Origin: Neocallimastix lanati (nom. inval.)
Lineage: Eukaryota > Neocallimastigomycota > Neocallimastigomycetes > Neocallimastigales > Neocallimastigaceae
Assembly (NCBI GenBank): GCA_016946835.1
Contig: JACVTC010000014.1
Span: 1,351,001-1,415,000 of the forward strand
DNA length: 64,000 bases
Direction: 5' to 3'
Of the stretch, positions 13,451 to 27,300 are shown one piece after another. The translations under genes were made by a program, and so were the position numbers. Numbering within the stretch: the first letter of the stretch is position 1; each line of letters opens with the position of its first letter. The notes below the pieces were generated by a model. It was not told where the DNA came from, did not search any database, and saw nothing but the letters and a program-made list of their open reading frames with translations.

Positions 13451-13668
13451 ATGAGTAGTCAAAGACCAAATAGTAATATAAATTATGAAGCATTAAAGGT
13501 ATATTGAAATAAAAAAATATATATTATTAATCATTAATTTATTAATATATTTATTTCTTTTATTATTATTATTATTATTATATATGTTCTTTATTAAATA
13601 TATATTAATATATTAATACTTAAATATTATTAAAAATAATATAAAAAAAAAATAAACAAACAAAAATG

Positions 13669-13718
<50 letters not shown>

Positions 13719-14727
13719 TATAATAAATACAAATGAAATATTAAATATATTATTCAAATATCTATATAGCAATCATCAAGTCAGGAAATTCAAGAAATTG
13801 ATGAAGAAAATATTAAAGATACTACAGAGCAAAATAAAGTATCCAGTAGTAGTCATGCATCTCATACAGAACATAGAAATTATCGCCCATTAACAAACCA
13901 GGATTCAAATTCTGAAGTTACACCAACTAGTAGTAGTACTAACAATATTAATAATAAAAATAATCAATTAGCTTCAACTTCAACAACAAAACCAGAAGAT
14001 CCAAAATTAAAACAGGAACTGGACGAATATATAGCAAAACAAAAAGAACTTTTAAGCAATCCTATAGAAGATTTAAATCAAGAAGAATATACAAAAGTAT
14101 TAAATGAATATAGAAGTTTATTAAATTTATATAAACAAAAAATAATTGAGCCAGAACAAAAAAAGACTTTAAATGAACGTCATCAACAGCTTGTACGATT
14201 CCAATACCAACACTTAAATCCCGAACAACAACAACAATATTTAGCTCAACAACGTGAAAATGCAAAAATTAAAAAACAAAAAGAAGCAGAAAAGAAAAAG
14301 AAAGAAATCTATGATAATTTAAGATATTATGCTAAAGAAATTAGTTCTATTATTCGGCCTGTTATTCTTTGTATTTGCTTATCTATATTATGGGTAAAAT
14401 TAACTATTGAAGTCGATACTACCTTGTAAGTTGTTTTAATTTGTTTTATTTCATTATTTAATTTATAATCAATATTTTAAATTTTAATATATAATAAATG
14501 ATAATTTAGAATATGAATATTTATAAATTAAAAAAATAATAATAAGCATAAGAAGAAGAAATAGAATAAATAAAAAAAAAAAAAAAAAAATTAAACATAA
14601 AAAATTAAAGATAAAATTAAAAAATAGTAAAAATTCATTATAAAAAAATAATAATAATAAAAATAAAAAATAAAATTTAAAATTAACTAATGACTAAATG
14701 ATTTAAAATAAATCATTATTAATTTAA

Positions 14728-14782
<55 letters not shown>

Positions 14783-16098
14783 CATATTACTTTTCACTAT
14801 ATATATTCACATAATATTATAAATAAAATAAAAAAATAAATATTTATTATTTTTTCCAATTTTAAATATTTATTAAACAAATATATTTAAATAAATAAAA
14901 AATATCTTAAAAAAAAAAAAAAGAATTACTTCAACCGATATAAATATTATTAGTGGTGGAGGAAGTGATTCAGTCGATGAAACGAATGGTAGTGGATTTA
15001 ATTACAAACAAATATTAAATTCATTAATGAATGCAGGACTTATTATTGGAAATATTGTCTTAGCTACATTTATTATTTTATTCTTATTCAAATTCAATTG
15101 TACCAAAGTAATTAATCATCTTTCTAACAATGCTTAATAAAAATAAAATTAAATAATAGTATAAGAATAATAATTACTAATTATTTAATTATTATTATTA
15201 TAATTATTTTATTTATAATAAATATTATTTCAATATTTATTCAATATATATTTATGATAATTAAAAATATTATTTATACATAGGTATTATATGGTTTATT
15301 CATTCTTACTGTTTTTATGCTTATTGGTATTTTTGGTTATAATTTACTCAGTATTTTAATATTTACTTATAATATACCGGTAGACTGGATAACGTTAATA
15401 ATATTTATGTTTAATCTAAGTATCGTTGGGGTGATCGTAATCTTTTGGAAAGGACCCCCTAAAGTTCAAGTAATAATTTAAATATATATATGTATATTTA
15501 TATATAAATAGCTTAAACTCTATAAATATAAATATAAATATAAATATATTACAAGAATTTTTTGAGTCTTTAAATTTAATTTTGTATTTATTTAAATAAT
15601 AATAATAATAATAATATATTATTTTATCTTTCATATCTTCATTATATTTAATAGCAAGGATATTTAATTTTAATGAGTTCTTTAATGGCCTTTTCTTTAA
15701 CTAATCTTGCTGATTGGACAACATGGATTTTATTAGCACTATTAGCATGTTGGGGTAAATAATTTTATAATAATACAGATAATAAATATTTTTTTTTTTT
15801 TTTAAATATATATATATTTAAAAAAAAATATATATATATATATTAAATATATATATATTAAATTTTTCTTAATTTATAATTTTTGCTTTCTTATATATAT
15901 ATAATTTATATTTATATGTTAACATATTTCTTAATAAAATTTTATTATAAAAAATCGAATAATTAAATATATATATATTAGATTTAATTGCTGTTCTATG
16001 TCCATTTGGTCCATTAAAGATGTTAGTCGAACATTCAGATTCTAATAAGCAAATGATACCTCAAGCACTTATTTATAGTAGTACGTATAATTTTAAAA

Positions 16099-16137
<39 letters not shown>

Positions 16138-16568
16138 TTTCATTTTTATTATAATAAGTTAATAATAATTTATATTAAATATTATATTGTTGTTGTTGTT
16201 ATTTATATTTATTTATTTTTTATAATATATATTTCTTTGATAATTTTATAATATTAAAAATTTTAATATAATGTTGTATATTATATAATTTTTATATTGT
16301 TTTTTATTTTATTATTTACTTTATTATTCATTTTTCTTTGATTTTATTGTATTATTTTTAGCAATGGTTTGGATGATGGCGCAGGACGTCAGAATTAAAG
16401 TAAATGATGGTAAATATGAACTACATGAATTAACACATATTCCAAGTTCTCAATTCGATGAAGGTGAAGCTTCTTCAATGTGTAGTACAAAAGAACTGAT
16501 CGAGTCTAAACAAAGTAATATTTCTTTTTTTATATTTTATAAAATATATATATATATATATTAAAATT

Positions 16569-16603
<35 letters not shown>

Positions 16604-17075
16604 TTAATTTTTTATTTATTTATTTATTTATTTATTTATTTTTTTTCTTAATAATAATAATGTTTATATTTGAAATTCTTTTCTAAAAATAGAAATAAAA
16701 GGTAAAATGGAAGAAGAAAGTAGTTGTAAAATAGAAATAAATGATGATACCAAAAGTGATATTAGTAATAAAAACAATCAAATGAATAAATCGAATGAAT
16801 CGAACAAAAAAGAAGATGAGGATGCTATAGAACAACAAAATCCAACAAATAAAAGTAATAATACTAGCCCACAAAATAGTCATCAAACAAAAAGTAGTAA
16901 TAGACGTAACTCTAATTATGAACAGAGTAATAATAATGATGCAAATACCAGAAATAATAATGATGGAAATGATGATGACGATGATGAAGAAGAAGGTTTA
17001 AAGCTTGGTTTAGGTGATTTTGTATTCTATAGTGTATTAATTGCAAGAGCAGGTAAAATAATATATAACCTTTAT

Positions 17076-17116
<41 letters not shown>

Positions 17117-17449
17117 GTAATAATTAATTAATAAAATAAATAAATATATATATATTTATATTTATATTAATCAATAGCTATGCATGATTGGATTACGACA
17201 TTTTCATGTGCTATTGCTGTATTAACCGGTTTAACCTTAACCATCTTTTTACTATCCATTTATCAAAAAGCTTTACCGGCTCTACCTATTTCCATTGTAC
17301 TTGGTATAATTTTTTACATATTTAGTTCGTCTATGTTAGGTTCCTTAATGAAATTCTTAACACGCGTACCTGAAGTAGAAGGAAACATAAAAACCTATTC
17401 TGGTTTAAAACTTAAAATAGATAATGGTTGTGGATTTGTTTATTTATAA
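13451..17449 (+). CDS. Presenilin (gamma-secretase catalytic subunit, intramembrane aspartyl protease)
   Basis: Presenilin is the GxGD aspartyl protease of gamma-secretase, cleaving type I membrane proteins within the bilayer. Nine exons: 13451-13498, 13770-14425, 14924-15107, 15284-15469, 15655-15754, 15982-16080, 16362-16514, 16693-17052 and 17178-17449; 2058 nt, 685 aa, in frame throughout. TM1 lies near residue 211 ([20 protein letters not shown]). The signature [18 protein letters not shown] ... FWKGP is in exon 4. The catalytic Asp of TM6 is D392 ([19 protein letters not shown]), the second is D584 in [12 protein letters not shown], and the PAL motif is at 629-631 (KALPALPIS). The N-terminal tail is about 130 residues longer than in animal presenilins, Q/E/K-rich and coiled-coil-like (exon 2). 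The TM6-TM7 loop is N/S/D-rich. The usual YD of TM6 is WD. Partner subunits are not in the window. Confidence 0.95.
14730..14782. repeat. Poly-T tract in presenilin intron 2
   Basis: A run of about 53 T within the second intron (14426-14923), one of the longest homopolymers in the window. Its length may be unreliable in the assembly. Confidence 0.9.
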
Positions 17450-17683
17450 TTAAGAAAAAAAAAATAAATAAAAAAATAAATAAATAAATAAATAAGAATA
17501 ATAAAAAAAAATAAAATTAAAATAGCATAAATTGAAATAAATAAATAAATAAATAATAATAAAAATAAATAAATAAATAAAAATGGAAAATAGAAATAAT
17601 AATAATAATAAATAACTAAATAATTATTATTATAATATAAAAAAAAAATTAGTTATATTTTGTTATTATAACCTTATAATAAT

Positions 17684-17724
<41 letters not shown>

Positions 17725-18353
17725 GACATAGAATAAATAATAAATAATATAATAATAATAAAAATCAGTTAAAAAATAACATCAAAAAAATATATATATA
17801 TATATTTTTTTTTATAATTATTATTATAAAAATACAAAAATAATAGAAAATTAATAAATAATTAAATAGAATATTATTTTTATATAGAATTTATTTTAAA
17901 ATATCATATTAAAAAAATTTTTTTTATTTTATTTATATCATAACATTTGTATATATATTATATACATATATTCTATTATTTGTTTTTATTTTAAAATTTT
18001 TTTTAAGATTTTTTTTATTTTTTTTTTTTTTTGTAAAGGAAATGAAATTTTTAACTTAAATATTATTAAATATATAAATATATAGTTCAGTTATAGTAAT
18101 ATATATATATAATTCATTTGATTTTTTTTTTTTTTTAAATAAAAAAAAAAAAAAAAAAAAAAAAGTTTTGTGTTTAGAATTAATAATATATATTATCTTT
18201 TAATAAAAAAAATTATATATTATTATTACATAATGAAATGAATACTAATAAATATTAGTTTTACTACGCTAAGGAATAAATTTTAATTAATAACTTTAGT
18301 TACAATTGGGAAATCGTACCTATATTTGTGTTTTATTTTTGATAAGCAGTTTG

Positions 18354-18384
<31 letters not shown>

Positions 18385-19343
18385 ATGATTGTTATTAAGT
18401 TCAAAAAATATATATATATTAAGGAATATTGAAAGAAGTTTTTATTAGTAAAAAATATTAATAAAAGACTTTAAATTTAATCTATTACTTTATATACAAT
18501 TATTTCTTTAATAGAGAGATAATACATGACTTACGTATAAATAATTGAAATTAGTATATTTATAATGAAAATATAATAAAAAAAAATAAATTTAAATTTC
18601 AGATATAATTTATTATTCGAAATATTCAAATTTATATATATATGAGGACATTTTTTTTATTGCCTTTGAATTTTGAAAAAAGCATTTAAATATTTAAAAA
18701 AATTATATATATATATATATAAACTGTAATACAGATTAATTAATATAATGTTGCTTTTATAATATATAACATTGCTTTTATAAGTTTTTTTTTATAAAAT
18801 AATTAAATTTATACAATACTTTATTAATTCATTATATATTTATTAAATAAATTATAATATGAAATAAATAATAAACAAGAAAAATGAAATTTTTTTTATT
18901 TTTTATAACATAAATATAATAAAAAAATAAAACTTGAATTTTTCTTTATTTTATATAACTTATGTCATTTTAGATATTATAAATATAAAATTTGATTCAA
19001 ATAAAAAAGATAATAATAATTCATAACTATTTCTAAAGTTCATTTAAAATAACTTTATGAAATACTAATTCAGTTATTGTATTGAATGAATAATAATAAT
19101 ATATATTTAAAAATATTGAATACAACTTTACAATTATTATGATATTTATAAATAAATGAAAGTTTAGATAGTATATTTTTATTAATAATTATATTATTAT
19201 AATAATTATATAATTACAATATATACAATAAAAAAAAAAAAAAAAGAAAGAAAAAAGATAAAATATCATAAAAATATACACAACTTTAATAATAAAATTA
19301 AATTTAATTAATAATTATTAATTAAAGTTTGTAACTTGTTATA

Positions 19344-19466
19344 ATAATAATTAATATAATTAATATATGTATAATTCAAAAATAAAAAAAATAGACTCTT
19401 ATAAAAATAATTAATATAATTAATATATGTATAATTCAAAAAAAAAAAAAAAAGAAAAAAAAAAGA
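19344..19466. repeat. Two-unit 60-bp tandem repeat
   Basis: Units at about 19344-19405 and 19406-19466 share ataattaatataattaata followed by tatgtataattcaaa, and each is followed by an A-rich tract and gactcttataaaa. A simple local duplication with no coding content. Confidence 0.8.
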
Positions 19467-20998
19467 CTCTTATAAAATACTAAGAAAATTTTAATTAAAA
19501 TATATATATCTTTTAAATATATTATATTTTTAATCAAAATAAAGTAAAATTGTAATATTCATAATTAAATTTTTATTATTATATTAATAAATAAAATAAT
19601 TATTAAAATCATAATCAAATATTAAATATATAAAAAAAGTTTCGTAAAAAAAATTTTTTTTATCTTTTCCATTTTTTCTTTTAATTTATAATTTTTTTTT
19701 TCTAGTTTATAATATGCTAAAGTAAGAATAATTGACTAAATGACAAATAATTTTCTTTTTTATTATTTAACATATATATATATTTTTTTATTATTTCATA
19801 GAATTTCAATTCATATAAATTTCAAAATATTTTGATTAAAGTTTGTTTTAAAAAAAGTTTATATTTGTGGCATGTTCAACTAAATAAAATTTTATTTTTA
19901 CATTTGTTATATCAAATCATTTTTTTCCTATGTGTTACACAAATGTAAATATTTTTATTAGGAAAATATTCTTTGTAAGGGTAAAAAATTTTAGCGAATT
20001 ATTTAATAAAATATTAAATAATAATTAATAAAAATAATTAATAAAAATAATTCATAGTAATATATTTTTAAAAATATATAAGAAAGATTATTAAGGAAAA
20101 AGAAATAATATTATCTATAATATATTTAGAAATTATTATAAAGTATTATAAAAAAAAAAAAGTTTTTAATTTATATAATATTTGATAAAAGATTTTATTT
20201 TTTTTAAAAAAAAAGAATATTGTTATAAATATATTTATTATATATCATTCTTTAAATATTATCATTAACTTTTTATAATATATATATACATTTGCATTTA
20301 CAATAATAAACTATCATGTTAACAATGAATTGTTATTAAAAATTATTTTAGCCAAAAAAAGATAATAAAACAACATTTTTCAAATATTCTACCTTATTTT
20401 AGTATATTTTTTCTTGAAAACGTATATAGCTATGTTAAATTGCTATTATAATAATAATATGTTAAAAACAAGAAAATATTTAAAAAAATTTTAAAAAAAA
20501 AATTATAGTATAAAAAAATTTACAATAGTAAATTAAGGATAACTAGTTTAATAGTTAATTATTTATTTAGTTAATCAATTTGTTCATTAGATAGACAGTT
20601 AATTAGTTTGTTTGTTAATAAGTTAAAACTACAATATGTATATTTAATAAATCTATGGAATTCAAATTTTAAAGTTATTTATTAATCCTTTTAGGAAAAA
20701 AAAAAAATTTTTAATTTCTGTATATATCAAAAATTATTCTACAATATTTTATAAATTGACTATAAATATATTATAAATAAATATACTAATTTATTATATA
20801 TACTTAAACTATAATTATATATTTAAATTTATTTAAAATATTTTTACTATAAATCATCAAGTTTAGAATTAAATGAATAAAATGTATATAAATAAATAAA
20901 TATATATTATTAAAAAATTTAAATAATCTAACCTATAATATAAATCAGAACCATTTTAATATATTTTTTTAATTAATTTTTTAAAGTAGTTTTCATTT

Positions 20999-21180
20999 AG
21001 CTTTACCTATATTTTAAGAATCAAAATTCGCGAAATATAGGTAAACGCTAATACTGAACACTCAGTAAGGCTATCAAGAAGGGACAATATCAACCTATGT
21101 AAAAGTAAATCGAAGTGTTGTGAGTACCTTAATATTTCCATGTTTGAGGGGTAAAGAGTAATAAACACCGGAAGTATAAA
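20999..21180 (+). ncRNA. Possible structured non-coding RNA or short repeat (GC-richer island with hairpin)
   Basis: About 180 bp of much less AT-biased sequence in the middle of the desert, ending at a poly-A run. It opens with a near-perfect hairpin: tagctttacctatattt (20998-21014) pairs with aaatataggtaaacgcta (21033-21050), with one bulged C and an 18-nt loop. The rest has no open reading frame of note. I could not match it to 5S, U1, U2, U4, U5, U6, SRP or RNase P/MRP from memory. The strand is a guess, based on the trailing A run. It could also be a short interspersed element. Confidence 0.28.
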
Positions 21181-21879
21181 AAAAAAAAAAAAAAAAAATA
21201 GAAATAATCTTTAAATTGGTAATTACAATATTTTTATATTTTAAAATAATATTGAACTTCCAATTTACAATCCTATTTTTAATTATTTATATATGTATAT
21301 ATTTATAATAAAATAATACTAATTAGTCTTCAAATTAAAGTTTTAATTATTATTTTGTAATTAATGTTATTAAATTTTTTAATAATTTTAATATTTTTTA
21401 TATTTATATTTATATTTATACTTCTTTTTTTTTTTTAATTTTTCATAAATAATACTTTTAAGGATAACAGGAATAACGAAAATAATAATTAAATAAATAT
21501 TTTAATTATTTTTATCTTAATTTTATCTATTATTTCATTTTTCATAATTAAATATAAAACATTTATATATTCTTTTAAATTATTCTATCATTTTATTAAT
21601 ATTAATATGCCGTATATTATTGTTATGAATATTATTAAAAATTCAACGAAATGATATATATATAATAAATAAATTTAAACCAAATATAAAATTTAAGAAA
21701 ATTATAAATTTAACATATTAAAAAGATGAAAGAATAAAAAAAAAATGGGTAGTACATAAAAACTAATAATTAATAATATAGTTATATAATGTATAAAACT
21801 TTGTTATCCTATTGTAAAAAAAATTAAATAAAGAAATAAAGTTAATATTATAATTCATTTAATTAAAAATTAAATTTTT

Positions 21880-21935
21880 TTTATTTAAAAGATTAAAATT
21901 TGAAAAAAAAAAATTAATTTAATCTTTTAAATAAA
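21880..21935. repeat. Perfect 16-bp inverted repeat
   Basis: tttatttaaaagatta at 21880-21895 is the exact reverse complement of 21920-21935, with a 24-base A-rich spacer. It could fold as a hairpin or cruciform. No gene is close. Confidence 0.75.
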
Positions 21936-22002
21936 ATAATATAAAAAATTTATTAAATATAGTAAGCAGTAAATGAATGATAGTATGAAAACTTACTAAG
22001 CA

Positions 22003-22107
<105 letters not shown>

Positions 22108-22386
22108 ATTTAAATAATTTAATGATAACAATGATGAATAAAACTATTTTTATGGTTGAATAGATCCATATATTAACATTTAATTTACTCTAAATTATAA
22201 ATTAATAAAATAATTACTTTTAAAAACATTTAAATATAAAAATCAATTTATATATATATAAGTTAATTATTAATGTCATATAAGAAATTTGATATATTAT
22301 ATAGTATATAGTGTATCCTTAATAATACACATTAACATTATTTTATTAATTAGAATATATAAATAAACAAATAAATAAATAAACAA

Positions 22387-22421
<35 letters not shown>

Positions 22422-24375
22422 AAATGATGAATAGTAAATTCCAAAAAAAAAAATTTGAATAATAAATATTTTATTAAAAAATAAATAAAATAAATATAAT
22501 AAATTATATTATAAAAAATTATATTATTTTTATATAATATAATTTATATATTAAATAAATAAAAAAATATATTTTATTGTATTTTTTAATACATCAAATT
22601 TATATGATATTAAATAGAATAATTTATTGCTATCATATAAAATTTTAATTAATATCATATATTAATTGTAAAAATATATATATTATAGATAAAATTTTTT
22701 TTTTTTAGTTGAAAGTATCTATTATTTTAAGCCGTAGAAATCATTCATATTTGTGGTAATAGTTATAATAGATAATATATTATGTGTATTAAAAATTATA
22801 CATAATATATTAATTTTATTTTATAATAAATTATATATATAATAAATTAGTTTTAGTGACTAAACTATTTTTATATTATTTATATATATAAGATTACTAT
22901 TTCAGAATATTTAAAGTAAAATCCTAAATTTTAAATATTATTTAATTTTATATATCAAATAATATAAAATAAATATATTTATATATAAAATTTAATTATA
23001 TTTTTAATATATTATTTTAATAAATTATGATTATAAAAAATAATATATAATAAATAATATATAATAAACATACAAATAAAAAATTTTTTTTCTTTATATT
23101 TTTTACAATTATTGGAATAACATTTTAATTATCTAATTATGCTGAATATGTAATACAAACAATTATATTTGAAAGAGTTAACGTATTTAAAAAACATTAT
23201 ATAGCAATATTAATTAAATATCATTTATTAAAATATACTTCAATATATTATTTTTTACTTTTATTTTTTATTATTATTTTTTTTTAAGGAATTTTTTATT
23301 ATTTTTTATTTTTTAAATTTTTAAAATTTATTCTTTTTTAAAAGGACTTTATTTTATTTATTCTTATTTATATTTATATATAATAAAATAAAAAGGATTA
23401 TTTAATAAACAAATAATAAAAAAGATAATCAGGAATGAATTTGTCTTGAAAATAATAAATGAAATTATTTAAAGATATTCTTCTTGATTATTAAGAAATT
23501 ACATTACATTACAAAAAAGAATTATATAGAAATAAATATAATTTTGGGATTTTAATTTATAATTCATGGAAAATTGAATTATGATTAATTAATTACCAAT
23601 TATAATTCATATATATAACAATAGTAATAATTTTATGACATAATTATAAATAACATAAATTTATAATAATTAAATAGTAATAATAATAAAAATAGTAAAA
23701 AAAATATAAATATATATATCAATTTTTTTTTATAGAAAACTTGATTTATATTAAAGGAATGTTTTTATAAAAAAAAAATTATATTTTAAATTTATATTAG
23801 AAGATCTATTTGTTAATAACAAATATTAGTAAAAAAAAAATTATTAAATATTAATATTTATAGATTTAGTTAATAATAAAACTTTTTAATAAAAGTAATA
23901 ATAATAGATAAATATAGATGATTATCATAAATAAAAGGTTTAAATATTTAATTCCATTTTATTAAGTTCAGAATAATTTTTACTATTATAACTTTAATTT
24001 ATTTATAAGAAAAGGGAAATAAAAATAATATTATTTGCATTAATTTATTTATAAGTAAAGAAAGATAAAAATAATATATTGATTATTTTTATTGAAAGCA
24101 AACAAATAAAAAAAAAAAAAAAATTAAAATATTTATTTAAATAATTTTTAGTCAATTATCTAAATTATATATAAAAATATTTATTTATTAAAATAATATA
24201 AAAAATAATCTATCTTTAACTAATCGAGGTATGATAGTAAATGATATTATTAAAAAGATTTAAATTAATTATTTTCTTTTATTTATGAATAATTAAAAAA
24301 TATTTAGTAATAGCAAATTTATATTTTATTTATTTATTAATAATATTAAATTTAAATATTTTATTATAGTTTAAA

Positions 24376-27300
24376 ATGAAGGAATCAAATCAAATTGATG
24401 ATGTTGCTTTGCTTCAGAATTTATCTGAACAAGATATTTTAGAATTTTTGAAGACAAGACATTCGCATAGAAAATATTTTACAAATCTTGGTTCAAATGC
24501 TATTATTTATTTAAATCCATACAGTGAAGATGATTGTATATCAGACCATAATAGTAAGGTTTATGTTGAAGATTCAAGAAATTCTTCTAATGACCGTCCA
24601 AGACTTGCTCCAAGTATTTTTCAACTTGTAAATTCAACATATCTTCATATGATTCGTGAGAAAGAAGATCAATCTATTATTATTAAGTAAATATATTTTT
24701 TAATTAATAAAATATATATATATTTTTTTTTAAATAGAAATACTTTAATATAGTTTTACTTAATAATTATTTATTATGTATTTTTATATTATAAATATAT
24801 ATATTTTTTAATAATTAATGTTTAAATATTATATATATGTATAATTTTAAATAAAATAAAAATATAGTGGTGAATGTGCAAGTGGGAAAACTGAAATATA
24901 CAAATCAATCACTAGACATTTATGCTATTTAACAAGAGAAACTAAGAAAAAGACTATTACTCAATCTGCTATTTTAAAAATCAATAAAGTTTTGGATAGT
25001 TTTGGTACCGCAACTACTTTAAATAATCCATCTTCTTCACGTTTTGGCAAATACATTGAATATCAATTTGATAGGACTGGTAAAATTATTGGTGCTAAAT
25101 TAGTTCATTATTGTTTAGAAAAGGATCGTGTTTCTAAAGTACCAGAAGATGAACGAAACTTTAATATTTTTTACCATTTTTTAGCAAGTGCTACTTCTAA
25201 TGAAAAGAGTAGTCTTGATTTATCAGATCCAAGTGGTTTTGAATATTTATCTCAAAATAATTTATATAAACGTTGTACAAATGATGATAGCTTAGATGGT
25301 CGTGAACTTCGTTCTGCATTAAAGGCTTTTGGTATTGGTGTTCGTCAACAAGCTCAAATTTTCCAACTTATTGCAGCTATTCTTCATTTAGGTAATATTG
25401 TTTTTGTCGATACTAAGAATGGCCAAGAAACATGTGAAATCAAGAACTATCAATTAGTTGAATTTATTGCCGAATTATTGGGTGTTACAGCAGAAGCTTT
25501 AGAAAATGTTTTAACTTACCAAACAAAATGTATTCGTAAAGATGTTTTCACTGAATATTTAGATGCTGCTTCTGCTTCAAGACAAAGAGATAATCTTGCA
25601 AATACTCTTTATTCTCTTATCTTTAATTGGATTATTGAAAAAATTAATTCAAAATTATGTCGTGATGATGAATCAGATAACTTTATTGGTGTTGTTGATC
25701 TCTTCGGTTTCCAAAACTTAAAGAATAATCAATTTGATCAATTCTTATCTAATTATTCTGCTGAAAAGCTTCAATTCTTTACAAATAAATGTTTCTTTGA
25801 TATTCCAGTTTTTAAATATCAAGAAGAAGGAATAAACATTGATACTCCACCATACACAAATAATACTAGTACTGTTAAATTATTAGATGGCATTGTTTCG
25901 TAAGTTTATTATACCATTCTTTTTATTCCTAATAATAATATTATTTTAATGATAATAAATTCCAAACCTTTTTTTATAAAAATAATATTATTGAAATTTA
26001 TTTTAGTTTAATTTTTTTTTTTTTTTTGGAAATATTATTATTTGTAGATTTATTAATTATTATATGTTTTATTTCTTTTTTTATTGAAAATATTTATTTA
26101 TTTGTTTTTACATGCTTATTTATTTATTTATTAATTATTTTATTTTTATTTTTAATTTTTTTTAATTGAAAATAATATTTTTTTTTCAAAGAACTATGGA
26201 GGCTGAAGGTAATCAGAAAGATTGTTCTAATGTATCATTAAGAGAAAGATTAAATAAGGAATTTTTATCCAATTATGAATATACTAGATTAAATAGTGGT
26301 TTTGGAATTCGTCATTTCAATACTCAAGTTTCATATGATTTATCACAATTTGTTGAAAAGAATAATGATTGTATACAAACTGATATTATTACATTAGTTA
26401 GAGGTGGCCCTAAAACTAAGGCTAGTACAAATATTTTCTTAAGATCTTTATTCTCTGAAAAGGCTGTTTCTGTTACACGTCATCCTACTCAATATAATAC
26501 AATTGTTAGAGCTAATACTAACTTACCAAGACGTATGCCCTCAGTAAAACATGCTACTGGTGAATTAATTAAAAATAGAGAAAATAGTAATAAGGATTGT
26601 TGTACTGTTGCTAATCAATTTAACAAATCTTTAACTACCTTAAATGAATCCTTATTTAATACTCAATCATGGTTCGTTTTCTGTATTTCTCCTAATCATG
26701 ACTTTGTTAGTGATCAGTTTGATTCTAAGTTAGTTTTTAAACAATTAAGAAATTTCAATATTCCTAATATTGCTCAATTGAGATCTGAAAATAATGAAGT
26801 TAAAAGTTATCCAATGGATGATTTCTGTTCTCTTTATAATGATTTAATGAGAGAAACTAATATTAATACAGATGATCCAAGACATGCTTGCAAGGAATTA
26901 GCTCATGTCTTTGGATTTGAACCAAGAGATATTAATATTGGTAGAAACCAAGTTTTCTTATCTGAATATGCTTGGAGATTCTTAGAAGACGCTAGACTTG
27001 AAGGTGGAAATATTATTGAAGAAGATTCTAATATGGATGAAACTTATGAAGAAGAAGATGGTGAGTCCGTTATGGAATCCGAATATGAAATGTCTAATGC
27101 TGCTCGTGAGATTGAAGAAGAAGAACAAATGGCTGAAGATGAAGAAGCTAAAAAACCAGTGATGAAAATGAAGAAGCCAATTGTTCCATCAAAGGAAATG
27201 ACTAAAGGAAGAAAATGGTGGCTTTGCTGTACATATGCCTCAACATGGTGCTACTGTCCATTCTGTTTATCTACTTGTGGTAAGATGAAGAGAAAGGATG

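Noticed and set aside
14062-14265. Minus-strand ORF over presenilin exon 2
   Set aside because: Antisense shadow of the coiled-coil-encoding exon, whose sense frame joins correctly to the presenilin core.
20998-21180. tRNA, 5S rRNA or spliceosomal RNA identity for the GC-richer block
   Set aside because: No cloverleaf, no A or B box and no recognisable Sm site or U-RNA conserved stretch; kept only as an unidentified structured candidate.
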